Counted from the first letter of the stretch, positions 15,687-24,292 are shown. The stretch: 32,820 bases of DNA from SCTD01 sp036675425 (GCA_036675425.1 JAKFFB010000009.1:1-32820); one strand, 5' to 3'. Notes: generated by a model not told the origin, from the sequence alone. A program made the numbers and translations.

Positions 15687-17966
15687 CTAGGCGGGGGTGA
15701 TGCGCGTGGGCTGCGGCCGGGTGTACGTCACCGGCTCGTCGACCTCCTCGTCGAGGTCCGGCGTCGGCTCGACGATCGGCGAGCGAGGCATGGAGAAGGT
15801 ACGGAAGCCTCGCGGGGCCTCGGGCGGTGACGTCGGCGGGACCTGCCGGGCGCCGGCCTCGTCGTCCTCGTCGTCCTCGTCGAGGTCGGCTGGGCTGTCG
15901 GGGCTGTCGGGGCTGACGGGGCTGACGGCCGGCTCCGGCTGGGGCGCAGCGGGAGCGGCGGCCGGGGCGGACCGGGCGGTCATCGGCGCGCGCGAGCTGT
16001 CGATGCCGGTGTGCGCGCCGGCGACGGCGGGTGCGGGCTGGTCGTCCCCGTCGGAGTCGTCCTCGGAGTCGTCCTCGGAGTCGTCGTCCTCGTCGTCCTC
16101 GTCGGCGCCGTCCGCGTCGGCAGGCGAGCCCTCCTCGTCGGCCGGGGAGTCCGCGGCAGGCGAGCCCTCCTCATCGGCCGGGGAGTCGTCGTCGTCGGAG
16201 TCGTCGTCCTCCGCGTCCTTGTCAGAGCTGCTCGGGCCCTCCGTATCGGCCGCGAGGGCGTCCCCCGACGCGTCCCCGACCTGGGCCGCGGGCTCAGCCG
16301 ACGCGGCGTCCGGCTCCGGCTCGGATGCAGCCGTGCCGGCCTCGGACGTGGCCGGCTCCGGGTCCGCCTCGGGCGCCGGCTCCGCCTCGGGAGCGACCGC
16401 GTCGGGAGCGGCCGCGTCGGGAGCGACCGCCTCCACCTCAGGAGCCGCGTCCGCGTCCGCCGGTCCAGCCTCCGCAGCCGGGGCCTCCGCAGCAGGGGCA
16501 GCCTCGGCCGGAGCAGCCGCCACCTCCGCAGCGGCGGCCGGCGGCGCGACCTCCAGGTCGGCGAGGCCGGCCATGGCGCTGATCCCCGTACGCGATCCGC
16601 GACGGCGGCGCAGCAGCGCCTCCGCCAGCGCGAGCACCGCCTCGTCGACGTGGGCGCTGATCCGGCGCTCGCTGTCGGCGGTGGCGGCGCGGACCTTCTC
16701 GGTCAGGCCGGTCTGCACGCTGGTCGTGACGCTGTCGGAGACCTGCTCGACGAGCGTCTCGGCGACCCGGTGCAGCACGAGGTCGGCGACGCGGGGGGCG
16801 AGCTCGTCGACGAGCCGGTCGGTGACCTGCTGGCCGACGGCGGTGGCGACGCCGTCGGTGCTCGGGTAGCCGATCTCGCCGACCCGGTTGCCGACGTCCT
16901 CCACGTCCTCGCGGAGGGTCGCGACGCTCAGCACCAGCGACGGCAGCGCGCTGTCCTCGCGCAGCTCGGCGACGGAGGCGCGCACCGCGCTCACGTCGTC
17001 GCGCACGGACGCGAGCTCGTCCACGCGGGCGGCGACCCGGGCGACATCCCCGGCGAGCGCCGGCACGCCGCCGGCGGCCTCGCCCACGGTGGACAGCCGG
17101 TCCGCGACGGCCGCGAGCTTGCCCTCGAGGGCGTCGAGCTTGCTGTCGAGCGCGCCCAGCCGCTCGACGACCGGCCCGGCGGCGGCGAGCTCGTCCAGCC
17201 GCGCGTGCAGCGGAGCGAGCGCCGCCTCGAACGCCTCGGGGGTGAGCGTCGGGCGGGCAGCCAGGCCCTCGAGCCGGTCCATCCGCTCGCTGACGGCCGA
17301 GACGAGCGAGTCGCGGTAGCGGATGACGTCGCCGGTGGTGGCGAGCCCCTCGAGCCGAGCGGCGAGCCCCTCGATCTCCGGGCGCAGCGCCTCGACGGCA
17401 CCGGTGCGCGCGGCCAGGTCGGCCAGCCCGTTGCGGATCTCGCCGAGCGGGCCGAGCCGGTCGTGCAGGCTGGAGAGCTCGCGCTGCACCGCGCTCAGCG
17501 CGTCCGGGAAGGCGCTCAGCGCCCCGACCGCCGTGGTGAGGCGATCGACCGCAGCGCTCTGCCCCGACAGCTCCTCGGCCAGGCCGCCGACGCGCAGCGC
17601 GACGGCCTCGCTGCCGTTGCCGCTGGTGGCGACGATCTCGGCCGTCGTCGCGGCCTGCTCGTCCACGCGGCGGCCGAGCGCGTCCAGCCGCTCGCCGAGG
17701 GCGCCCGTGGCCCGGCGCAGCTCGCCGCCGAGGTTGCCCAGCTCGCCGCCGAGCTGGTCGACGCGGGCCGCGGACGCGGTGCCGCGCAGCTGCTCGGCGA
17801 TGCCGGCGACGAGCCCGCGCAGCTCGGTGAGCACGGCCGACACCTGACGCTGCTCGGTGAGCTGCTCCTCGGCAGCCCGCGACAGCAGCGCCTGCATCCG
17901 CTCCGACATCGGTCCGCCGGGCGTGCTCGGCGGCCGGCTGGAGCTGCGGGGGTCGTTCTCTGTCAC
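15687..17966 (-). CDS. Long coiled-coil protein with an acidic disordered C-terminal half
   Basis: A 759-residue protein of unknown function. Residues about 20-480 are almost wholly helical with heptad-like Leu/Ala/Val spacing (for example SAVLTELRGLVAGIAEQL and LEGKLAAVADRLS), predicting a long coiled coil. Residues about 485-759 are Ala/Pro/Glu, then Asp/Ser/Glu-rich, and should be disordered. This part includes DNA-level tandem repeats. There is no signal peptide or membrane segment, so it is probably cytosolic, perhaps a scaffold or cell-pole/nucleoid-associated protein; this is speculation. Start GTG 17966 is chosen for an AGGAGG ten bases upstream; ATG 17909 is the alternative. The TAG stop is followed by an in-frame coding-like tail. 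Confidence 0.75.
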   Translation of the reverse strand: MTENDPRSSSRPPSTPGGPMSERMQALLSRAAEEQLTEQRQVSAVLTELRGLVAGIAEQLRGTASAARVDQLGGELGNLGGELRRATGALGERLDALGRRVDEQAATTAEIVATSGNGSEAVALRVGGLAEELSGQSAAVDRLTTAVGALSAFPDALSAVQRELSSLHDRLGPLGEIRNGLADLAARTGAVEALRPEIEGLAARLEGLATTGDVIRYRDSLVSAVSERMDRLEGLAARPTLTPEAFEAALAPLHARLDELAAAGPVVERLGALDSKLDALEGKLAAVADRLSTVGEAAGGVPALAGDVARVAARVDELASVRDDVSAVRASVAELREDSALPSLVLSVATLREDVEDVGNRVGEIGYPSTDGVATAVGQQVTDRLVDELAPRVADLVLHRVAETLVEQVSDSVTTSVQTGLTEKVRAATADSERRISAHVDEAVLALAEALLRRRRGSRTGISAMAGLADLEVAPPAAAAEVAAAPAEAAPAAEAPAAEAGPADADAAPEVEAVAPDAAAPDAVAPEAEPAPEADPEPATSEAGTAASEPEPDAASAEPAAQVGDASGDALAADTEGPSSSDKDAEDDDSDDDDSPADEEGSPAADSPADEEGSPADADGADEDDEDDDSEDDSEDDSDGDDQPAPAVAGAHTGIDSSRAPMTARSAPAAAPAAPQPEPAVSPVSPDSPDSPADLDEDDEDDEAGARQVPPTSPPEAPRGFRTFSMPRSPIVEPTPDLDEEVDEPVTYTRPQPTRITPA
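16119..16187 (-). repeat. Tandem repeat in the acidic region of the coiled-coil gene
   Basis: Two 33-base units at 16119-16151 and 16155-16187 (period 36) differ at one base and encode repeated DSPADEEGSPA. The surrounding sequence has further short reiterations, including DDSEDDSEDDS nearby and SPVSPDSPDSP near 15896-15930. Near-identity at DNA level points to recent duplication and probable length variation between strains. Confidence 0.8.
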
Positions 17967-18054
17967 GGGTGCCAGTCCTCCTGGGCAGGGCGTGCGGCAG
18001 TGCTGTCGCGCGGCGAGCATCCCACTTCGCCGCCGCTGCGGACCAACGCCCCGC

Positions 18055-18714
18055 TCACCACAGCGCCGTGGCGTCGCCCACGGCGAGCACCCGGTCCTCG
18101 CTCACCAGAGCGGTCGGGGCGCTGCCCACGGCGGTGACCACGCCGCCCTCGACGACGACCCCGGACTGCTCCGGCAGGCCGAGCACGCGGACGTCGGCGG
18201 GCACCGCAGCCTCGACGGCGGGGAGCCAGCCGCTCGCGCCGCGCCAGTGCGGCACGACGAGCGTCCGCGGCACCAGGCCGAGGCCCGGCACGACGGCCGG
18301 CGAGCCGCGCTCGGGAAGCACCGTCCAGGCGCAGAGCACCATCGCACCGGCGCTCGACCCGGAGACCACCCCGCCGTCGGCGAGCAGCTCGCCGACGAGG
18401 TCGCCGACCGGAGTCGACCGCAGGGCCTCCAGCAGCCGGGAGGGAGAGCCTCCGGGCAGCACCAGCAGCCGCGCCCGGCGCAGCGCCTCGAGAGCGCCGT
18501 CCGGGTCCTCGCGGACGTCCGGCGCCACCGTGACGTCGTCGGCGCCCAGGGACGAGAAGTGACGTACGCCGTTGTTGCCCGCGGTGCGGTACTCCCGACC
18601 GGGCGCGCCGGCCAGGGCGGTCACCACGACCGGGCCGTCGGACCGCTCGAGCAGCGCGGCGTCCATCTCGCGGCAGTCGGGACCGAACTCCGCGCCGCCC
18701 TGCAGGCAGAGCAC
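18055..18714 (-). CDS. S51-type peptidase / class I glutamine amidotransferase-like protein
   Basis: A 219-residue protein with the PepE/cyanophycinase-like fold. The nucleophile elbow is GSSAGAM with S121; H156 in VVPHW and acidic residue E182 are further candidate active-site residues. LVLPGGSPSRLLEAL (84-98) matches the conserved Gly-Gly loop. Family members cleave Asp-X dipeptides or cyanophycin; here only the fold is supported. Start GTG 18714 lies two bases after the stop of the phosphatase gene and lacks its own ribosome site, so translation is probably coupled to that gene. No cyanophycin synthetase is in the window. Confidence 0.8.
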   Translation of the reverse strand: MLCLQGGAEFGPDCREMDAALLERSDGPVVVTALAGAPGREYRTAGNNGVRHFSSLGADDVTVAPDVREDPDGALEALRRARLLVLPGGSPSRLLEALRSTPVGDLVGELLADGGVVSGSSAGAMVLCAWTVLPERGSPAVVPGLGLVPRTLVVPHWRGASGWLPAVEAAVPADVRVLGLPEQSGVVVEGGVVTAVGSAPTALVSEDRVLAVGDATALW

Positions 18715-18716
18715 GC

Positions 18717-21275
18717 TCAGGTGCCCGGCAGGTGCGACAGCACGAGCAGGGCGACGTCGTCCGCGGCACCCTCCGCGCGGCCGAGCGTCTCGAGGATGTG
18801 GTCGGCGACGGCCTCGGGCGGCAGCCGCAGGTCGTCGAGCGCCTGCCGGAGCGCCTCCAGCCCGGAGGCGAGGGTGTCCCCGCGCTGCTCGACCAGGCCG
18901 TCGGTGTAGAGCACCAGCGTCGCACCCTCGGGGACCTCGACGACGGTCTCGGCGTACTCCCCGGGCAGCGACCCGATCGGCGGTCCCGGCTCCACGTCGA
19001 GGTAGGCCGGAGCTCCGTCGAGGGGCGCCATCAGCGGCGGCGGGTGGCCGGCGGAGGCCACGGTCAGCGTCCGTCGAGCAGGCGAGTACGACGCGACGAG
19101 CAGGGTCGCGAGCTCGAGGTCGAGCAGCGACTCGCTGCTCTCGGCCAGCCGGGCCAGCAGCGCCCCGGGCTCGTGCCCCTCCAGGGCGAGCGTCGCGACG
19201 ATGGCGCGCAGCTGCCCCATCCGGGCCGCGCTGCGCATGCCGTGGCCCATCACGTCGCCCATGGCCAGGACGAGGTCGTCGCCGACGACGACGCCCTGGT
19301 ACCAGTCGCCGCCGACGAAGGCCCCCGTCGCGCCGGGGCGGTAGCGGACCGCGACCTCGATGCCCGGCAGCTGCGGGACCTGCCCCGGGAGCAGGCTGCG
19401 CTGCAGCGTCAGCCCGGTGCGGCGCTCGGCGCGGTAGAGCAGCGCGTTGTCGAGGGCCACTGCCGCGCGCGCGGCGAGGTCGGCGATCAGGGCGCGGTCG
19501 ACCGAGTCGCTGGCCGGGTCGGCCACCGTGACGGCACCCAGCTGCCGACCGCGGCTGGCCAGCGGGACGGTCAGCGCCGACGTCGGCTGGATCACCCGCA
19601 GGTCCTCGACCACCTGCGGGTCGTCGAGGTTCGCCTGGCGGCTGGGCAGGTCGGCGATCACCGGCAGCCACTCGGGCTCGCCCGTCCGCACGACGGCGCC
19701 CACCCCGAAGGAGTCGGACGTCCGTCGCGTGACGCTGGTCGCCAGCCGCTCGAGGACGGTCTGGAGCTCGGGCGAGACGTGGCTGACGTGCACGACGTGC
19801 ACCTGGTCGTCGGCGGGCAGGTCACGGCGCAGCACCTCACCGGCCGACTCCCCCACGAGCCCGACGACGACGCAGCGGCCGAGCGACGGCAGGATCACGT
19901 CACTGAGCCGCTGCAGCACCTCTTCGGGCTCGAGCGACTGGGCGAGGACGTGGGAGGCGTCGGCCAGCAGCGACAGCCGCGCGTTGGCCGACTCCGCTGC
20001 GGCGTACGCCTGCTCGCGCTCGACGATCGCCTGCTCGCGGTCGCTCTGCGCGCGGCGACGACCGGTCACCTCGCGGAAGTAGACCGACAGGCCGTCCGGC
20101 CCGGGCCAGGCGCGCAGCTCGTACCAGCCGTCGAGGGGCGGCGGGTAGTAGGCCTCGAACGACGCGGGCCGCCCGGACTCCATCGCCTCGCGGAAGTGCA
20201 GCTCGAAGTCCGAGCCGACAGCGGCGGGGAACTCCTCCCAGAGCACCCTGCCGAGCAGCTCGTCGGCCGAGCGGCCGAGCAGCTTCTCGGCCTCGGCGTT
20301 GACGAAGGTGAAGCGCCAGTCGCAGTCGACGGAGTAGAAGCCGTCGGTCATCGACTCGAGCACCCGGGCCACCCGGTCCCGGGCCTCCCGCACCTCGGTC
20401 GAGTCGTGGGCCACACCGAGCAGCCGGACGGCCCGGCCGTGCTGGTCGGTGAGGACCCGACCGCGGGCCTCCACCCAGCGCACCCCGTCGGAGCGGACGA
20501 TGCGGTACTCCACCGACAGGTCGCCGGCGGTGTCGATGGTCCGCTTGAGCGCCTCCGCGACGCGGTCGCGGTCGTCGGGGTGCAGGCGGGCGGTGAAGTC
20601 CGCGATGCGCCCGCCGAAGGTGTCGCGCTCGTAGTCGAACAGCGCGACCAGGCGGTCGTCCCACCGCAGGTCGTCGTTGACGAGGTCCCAGTCGAAGGAC
20701 CCGGTGTCGGCCGCCGACAGCGTCAGCTCGAGCTGGGTCGCCTTGGTCGACATCTCCGCCGACACCGCGCGCAGCTCCAGCTCGGCGATGGCGCTCTCCG
20801 CGAGCGCGGACAGCACCCCGACGTCGCGGGCGTTCCAGGCGCGGACCTTCGCGTCGTAGACGCACAGCGCGCCGAGGGTCAGCCCGGTGGAGGCGACCAG
20901 CGGCACGCCGAGGTAGGCCCGCACGGCACCGCTCGTGACCGGGGGCAGGTCACGCACGCGCGGGTCGTCGTACGCGTCCGACACGGCGAACGGCGCTCCG
21001 AGCCGCACGGTCACCGTGCACAGGCTCTCGGCGAGCGGGCCGATCCGCTCCTCGTCAGTGGGCTCGCTGCCGAAGATGCTCGCGACGACCTGCTCCTCGG
21101 CGAGCAGCGACACCTGCGCGTGCGGCGCGTCGAGCAGCTCGGCGGCGAGCCGGGTCAGCCGGTCGAGCCCGGCGGCGGTCGTGCCGCCCATGAGGACGCG
21201 ACGGACCGCGGCGACGCGGGCAGGATCGGCCAGCGATTCGTCGCCGAGGGCGAGCTCGTCGGGCTGGGTGGTCAC
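18717..21275 (-). CDS. GAF/PAS sensor with PP2C-type (SpoIIE) phosphatase domain
   Basis: An 852-residue cytosolic sensor phosphatase. The order is a GAF domain (about 30-175), a PAS domain (about 185-300), a second PAS (about 303-410), a short helical linker, a second GAF (about 440-620), then the SpoIIE/PP2C phosphatase (624-852). Metal-binding signatures are GGDW (655-658), GDVMGHG (673-679), YTDG (790-793) and DD at 839-840. Such enzymes dephosphorylate anti-anti-sigma (STAS) proteins and so release stress sigma factors, opposing RsbW-like kinases such as the one at 10906. Start GTG 21275 has GAGGA four bases upstream. The S51-like gene follows directly. Confidence 0.9.
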   Translation of the reverse strand: MTTQPDELALGDESLADPARVAAVRRVLMGGTTAAGLDRLTRLAAELLDAPHAQVSLLAEEQVVASIFGSEPTDEERIGPLAESLCTVTVRLGAPFAVSDAYDDPRVRDLPPVTSGAVRAYLGVPLVASTGLTLGALCVYDAKVRAWNARDVGVLSALAESAIAELELRAVSAEMSTKATQLELTLSAADTGSFDWDLVNDDLRWDDRLVALFDYERDTFGGRIADFTARLHPDDRDRVAEALKRTIDTAGDLSVEYRIVRSDGVRWVEARGRVLTDQHGRAVRLLGVAHDSTEVREARDRVARVLESMTDGFYSVDCDWRFTFVNAEAEKLLGRSADELLGRVLWEEFPAAVGSDFELHFREAMESGRPASFEAYYPPPLDGWYELRAWPGPDGLSVYFREVTGRRRAQSDREQAIVEREQAYAAAESANARLSLLADASHVLAQSLEPEEVLQRLSDVILPSLGRCVVVGLVGESAGEVLRRDLPADDQVHVVHVSHVSPELQTVLERLATSVTRRTSDSFGVGAVVRTGEPEWLPVIADLPSRQANLDDPQVVEDLRVIQPTSALTVPLASRGRQLGAVTVADPASDSVDRALIADLAARAAVALDNALLYRAERRTGLTLQRSLLPGQVPQLPGIEVAVRYRPGATGAFVGGDWYQGVVVGDDLVLAMGDVMGHGMRSAARMGQLRAIVATLALEGHEPGALLARLAESSESLLDLELATLLVASYSPARRTLTVASAGHPPPLMAPLDGAPAYLDVEPGPPIGSLPGEYAETVVEVPEGATLVLYTDGLVEQRGDTLASGLEALRQALDDLRLPPEAVADHILETLGRAEGAADDVALLVLSHLPGT

Positions 21276-21302
21276 CGGTTCCTCGGTCCTCGGAAAGCCC
21301 CG

Positions 21303-21308
21303 AGCCTA
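21303..21308 (-). promoter_or_regulatory. -10 element upstream of the sensor phosphatase gene
   Basis: TAGGCT on the minus strand, 27 bases before the GTG at 21275. It matches TANNNT and would give a leader of about 20 bases that contains the GAGGA ribosome site. No clear -35 was found. Six bases upstream on the minus strand is the 14-bp palindrome GGATCCCGGGATCC (21314-21327), a possible operator or chance. Confidence 0.4.
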
Positions 21309-21340
21309 GCCGCGGATCCCGGGATCCTCACCGGAGACCG

Positions 21341-22264
21341 TCAGGCCGACTTGCGCGCGGCCTTCTTCGCCGGAGCCTTGGCGGCCTTCTTCGCCGCAGT
21401 CGCCTTCTTGGCCGGCTTGTCCGCGGGAGCCTTCTTCGTCGCGGCCTTCTTCGCCGGCTTCGCCTCCGCGGCGCTCTCCGCGCCCGGCTTGTCCTTCTTC
21501 GCCGCCTCGACGCTGGCCCGCAGCGCCGCCATCAGGTCGACGACGGTCCCGGCGGTCGGCTGCGCCTCCGTCGGCTGGACGACCTCGCGGCCCTCGACCT
21601 TGGCCTCGATGACGGCCTGCAGCGCCTCGCGGTAGGAGTCCTTGTACTGCGAGGCGTCGAACTCCCCGGACAGCGTCTCGATCAGGCTGCCGGCCATCGC
21701 GAGCTCCTGCGGCCGCACCTCGACGTCCTCGTCGAGGAAGCCGAAGTCGGGTGTGCGGACCTCGTCCGGCCACAGCATGGTCTCGAGCACGAAGACGCCG
21801 TCGCGGACGCGGAGCGCGGCGAGCGACTCGCGGTTGCGCAGCGCCACCTTGACGACGGCGACCTTGCCGGACTGCTCCAGCGCGTCACGGAGCAGGACGT
21901 ACGGCTTGGTGCCGGCCTTGTCCGGCTCGAGGTAGTAGCTCTTCTCGAAGAAGATCGGGTCGAGCTCCTCCAGCGGCACGAACTGCAGCACGTCGATGGC
22001 GCGGTTCGTGGTGAGCGGCAGGTCCGCGAAGTCCTCGTCGGTCAGCACGACGGTCTCGCCGTTGGACAGCTCGTAGCCCTTGGCGATGTCGCCGTAGGCG
22101 ACCTCCTCGCCGTCGACGGCGGCCACGCGCTTGTACTTGATGCGGCTGCCGTCGGAGCGCCGGACCTGGTGGAAGGTGACGTCCTTCTGCTCGGTCGCGC
22201 TGTACAGCTTCACCGGGATCGTCACCAGCCCGAAGCTGATGGCGCCCTTCCAGATCGACCTCAC
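21341..22264 (-). CDS. ku: NHEJ DNA end-binding protein Ku
   Basis: A 307-residue bacterial Ku. The N-terminus RSIWKGAISFGLVTIPVKLY is the family hallmark, and the Ku bridge and core continue to about residue 250. The tail (about 255-307) is a run of Lys/Ala repeats such as AAKKAAKAPAKK, a DNA-binding extension common in actinobacterial Ku proteins. Ku homodimers thread onto broken DNA ends and recruit the LigD ligase and polymerase. Start GTG 22264 has a GGGG-rich ribosome site. It follows the LLM oxidoreductase by 39 bp on the same strand and faces away from the ligase and polymerase genes. Confidence 0.95.
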   Translation of the reverse strand: MRSIWKGAISFGLVTIPVKLYSATEQKDVTFHQVRRSDGSRIKYKRVAAVDGEEVAYGDIAKGYELSNGETVVLTDEDFADLPLTTNRAIDVLQFVPLEELDPIFFEKSYYLEPDKAGTKPYVLLRDALEQSGKVAVVKVALRNRESLAALRVRDGVFVLETMLWPDEVRTPDFGFLDEDVEVRPQELAMAGSLIETLSGEFDASQYKDSYREALQAVIEAKVEGREVVQPTEAQPTAGTVVDLMAALRASVEAAKKDKPGAESAAEAKPAKKAATKKAPADKPAKKATAAKKAAKAPAKKAARKSA

Positions 22265-22303
22265 GCGTCCCCCCTTACCCCTGTGCGATCAAGGTAGGCC
22301 CGT

Positions 22304-23302
22304 TCAGGCGCCCGGGGCCAGGGCGGCCGTGGTCGCCTCCAGCTCCGCGCGCACGGCATCCGGGTCGCTCTGGCCGCTGACGAGGAAGGCCACCGGCTCG
22401 TCGACGCCCGCCTCGCGGAACGCCTCGAAGCGCCGCTTCACGTCGGCTGCGTCACCCGCGAGCACCAGGGTGTCGAGGAGCTCGTCGGGCAGCGAGGCGG
22501 CCGCGCCCTTGCGGTCGCCGCCGTCCCACAGCTCCATCGCCTTCGTCGTGACCTCGTCCCATCCCTGGACGCCGAAGGCCTTCCGGTAGGCCGGCACGGT
22601 GACGTAGGACATCACCTCGCGCCGGGCCCAGCGGCGGGTGGACTCGACGTCGTCGGTGACGCAGACGCGTACGAACACCGCGTTGGTCGTCTCGCGGGGA
22701 CCCGCCTTGACGTGGGCGAGCGCGTCGGCGACGGCGTGCGCGCCGATCCAGTTCAGGCACACGCCGTCGGCCACCTCTCCGCCGGCCTTCAGCATCTGCT
22801 CGTTGAGGGCGCCGATGATGATCGGGCTCGGCGGCGACGGGGTGTTCATCAGCAGCATGTAGCCGTGCACGTCGTAGTAGGTGCCGTCGTGGTCGAGCTT
22901 CTCCCAGGCGAGCAGCCGCCGGACGACCTCGACGTACTCCTTGATGCGGCCGAGCGGCTTGTCGTACGGCACGCCGTTCCAGCGCTCGACGATCGTCTTG
23001 CTGGAGACGCCGACGCCGAGGGTGAAGCGCCCGTCGGAGACGTCCTGCAGGGTGGCGGCGCACTGCGCCATGAGGCTCGGCGTCCGTGTGTAGATCGGCA
23101 CGACGCCGGTCGCGAGGCCGACGGTGCTCGTGCCGAGAGCGACGGCGGTCAGCAGCCCGAAGGCGTCGTTGTTGCCGGCCTCGGCGACCCAGAGCCGGTC
23201 GTAGCCCGCGGCCTCCGCCCGCTGGCCGACCTCGACGAAGCCCTTGACCGGGAGCGCGAGGTTGAGGGGCAGGGCGAGTCCGGTTCCTCCGACAGCTGGC
23301 AT
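22304..23302 (-). CDS. LLM-class F420-dependent oxidoreductase
   Basis: A 332-residue luciferase-like (LLM) TIM-barrel flavin/F420 oxidoreductase. Typical segments are LPLNLALPVKGFVEVGQRAEAAG, YDRLWVAEAGNNDAF, and the conserved LGVGVSSKTIVERWNG with RIKEYVEVVRRLL. F420 rather than FMN as cofactor is inferred from actinobacterial relatives. The substrate is unknown. The open frame extends upstream to 24235, but that part is a shadow of the ligase gene. ATG 23302 (MPAVGGTG) has CAGGA eight bases upstream. It lies between ku and the divergent ligase gene and probably shares a transcript with ku. Any link to DNA repair is by location only. Confidence 0.88.
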   Translation of the reverse strand: MPAVGGTGLALPLNLALPVKGFVEVGQRAEAAGYDRLWVAEAGNNDAFGLLTAVALGTSTVGLATGVVPIYTRTPSLMAQCAATLQDVSDGRFTLGVGVSSKTIVERWNGVPYDKPLGRIKEYVEVVRRLLAWEKLDHDGTYYDVHGYMLLMNTPSPPSPIIIGALNEQMLKAGGEVADGVCLNWIGAHAVADALAHVKAGPRETTNAVFVRVCVTDDVESTRRWARREVMSYVTVPAYRKAFGVQGWDEVTTKAMELWDGGDRKGAAASLPDELLDTLVLAGDAADVKRRFEAFREAGVDEPVAFLVSGQSDPDAVRAELEATTAALAPGA

Positions 23303-23314
23303 GGGCGCGATCCT

Positions 23315-23336
23315 GCCAGTCCGGGGTAGGACTGGC
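23315..23336. promoter_or_regulatory. Palindromic site and leaderless promoter in the NHEJ divergent region
   Basis: A perfect inverted repeat, GCCAGTCC-N6-GGACTGGC, fills 22 of the 36 bases between the two divergent start codons (23302 and 23339). It overlaps TAGGAC (23327-23332), which stands six bases before GTG 23339 as a leaderless -10 would. A dimeric regulator bound here could control both NHEJ transcripts. No regulator is identified. Confidence 0.5.
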
Positions 23337-23338
23337 GC

Positions 23339-24292
23339 GTGCCCCTGCCCCGCGACGTCGCGCCGATGCTGGCGACGACCGGCCCGCTGCCGGCGGACGA
23401 CGGTCGCTGGGCGTACGAGGTGAAGTGGGACGGCGTACGCGCGCTCGTGTCGATCGGGGCAGGTCGGGTCACGCTGCGCTCGCGCAACGGCAACGACATC
23501 ACCGGGGCCTACCCCGAGCTGCAGGGGCTCGGCGACGCACTCGGCTCGACCAGCGCGCTGCTGGACGGGGAGGTGGTCGCCTTCGACCCGGCCGGCCGGC
23601 CGGACTTCGGGCTGCTGCAGTCCCGCATGCACGTGCGGTCGCCGTCGCCGTCGCTGGTGCGCAGCACGCCGGTGACCCTGCTGCTCTTCGACGTGCTGCA
23701 GGTCGACGACCGGCCGCTGGTCGACGCGTCCTACGACGAGCGGCGCGCGGTGCTGGAGTCCCTGCCGCTGTCGGGTGAGCGGTGGCAGGTGCCGCCGTCC
23801 TTCCCCGGCGACGGCGAGGCGGTGCTCGCGGCGACCCTCGCGCAGGGCATGGAGGGCGTCGTCGCGAAGCGACGCGACAGCCGCTACGTCCCCGGACGGC
23901 GCAGCGACTGCTGGGTGAAGGTCAAGCACGTGCACCGGACCTCGGCCGTGGTCGTCGGCTGGAAGCCGGGCGACGGCGGACGCGCGGGACGGATCGGCTC
24001 GCTGCTGCTCGCGGTCCCGGACGCAGACGGCTGGGCCTTCGCCGGTCACGTCGGAACCGGCTTCAGCGCCGCCACCCTGCGGATGCTCGAGGAGCGGCTG
24101 TCCCCGCTGCGGCGCGACTCCCCGGTGCTCGAGGACGTGCCGCGCGAGCACGCCCGGCACGCCGTGTGGGTCGAGCCGGAGGTGGTGGTCGAGTGCGACT
24201 ACACCGAGTGGACGCGGGAAGGCCGGCTGCGGCACCCGTCGTACAAGGGACTGCGGCCCGATGTGCAGCCACGTGAGGTGAGGCGCGAGTGA
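23339..24292 (+). CDS. ATP-dependent DNA ligase (LigD ligase-domain type)
   Basis: A 317-residue ligase matching the stand-alone ligase domain of LigD. Motif I is EVKWDGVR with K29 as the adenylated lysine. Others are LLDGEVVAFD (motif III, 74-83), EGVVAKR (motif IV, 172-178) and CWVKVKH (motif V, 191-197), followed by an OB-fold domain (about 200-317). It seals breaks in non-homologous end joining with Ku. The polymerase is not fused but is encoded next, overlapping by 4 bp (GTGA). No phosphoesterase domain is present in either gene. Start GTG 23339 fits a leaderless promoter. A LigC-type role is an alternative. Confidence 0.9.
   Translation: MPLPRDVAPMLATTGPLPADDGRWAYEVKWDGVRALVSIGAGRVTLRSRNGNDITGAYPELQGLGDALGSTSALLDGEVVAFDPAGRPDFGLLQSRMHVRSPSPSLVRSTPVTLLLFDVLQVDDRPLVDASYDERRAVLESLPLSGERWQVPPSFPGDGEAVLAATLAQGMEGVVAKRRDSRYVPGRRSDCWVKVKHVHRTSAVVVGWKPGDGGRAGRIGSLLLAVPDADGWAFAGHVGTGFSAATLRMLEERLSPLRRDSPVLEDVPREHARHAVWVEPEVVVECDYTEWTREGRLRHPSYKGLRPDVQPREVRRE

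Noticed and set aside
15418..15830. Three overlapping plus-strand frames and a 46-codon minus-strand frame after the csbD-type gene
   Set aside because: None has a ribosome site or recognisable sequence, and they run through the hairpin and the antisense of the coiled-coil gene.
16041..16215. Repeated GTC-GTC and CTC-GTC runs that look like a short repeat array
   Set aside because: They are codon-level repeats encoding Asp/Glu/Ser in the acidic tail; no spacer-repeat structure of a CRISPR array.
16011..18137. 708-codon plus-strand frame opposite the coiled-coil gene
   Set aside because: Mirror of the acidic and coiled-coil coding sequence; composition is Arg/Val/Gly-rich and no start signal is present.
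18055..18714. Cyanophycinase proper
   Set aside because: The fold fits, but there is no cyanophycin synthetase in the window and the protein is shorter than typical cyanophycinases; only an S51-like call is justified.
21314..21327. Palindrome GGATCCCGGGATCC between ku and the phosphatase gene
   Set aside because: It has no loop, so it is a poor terminator, and there is no second copy in the window. It could be an operator, but nothing else supports that.
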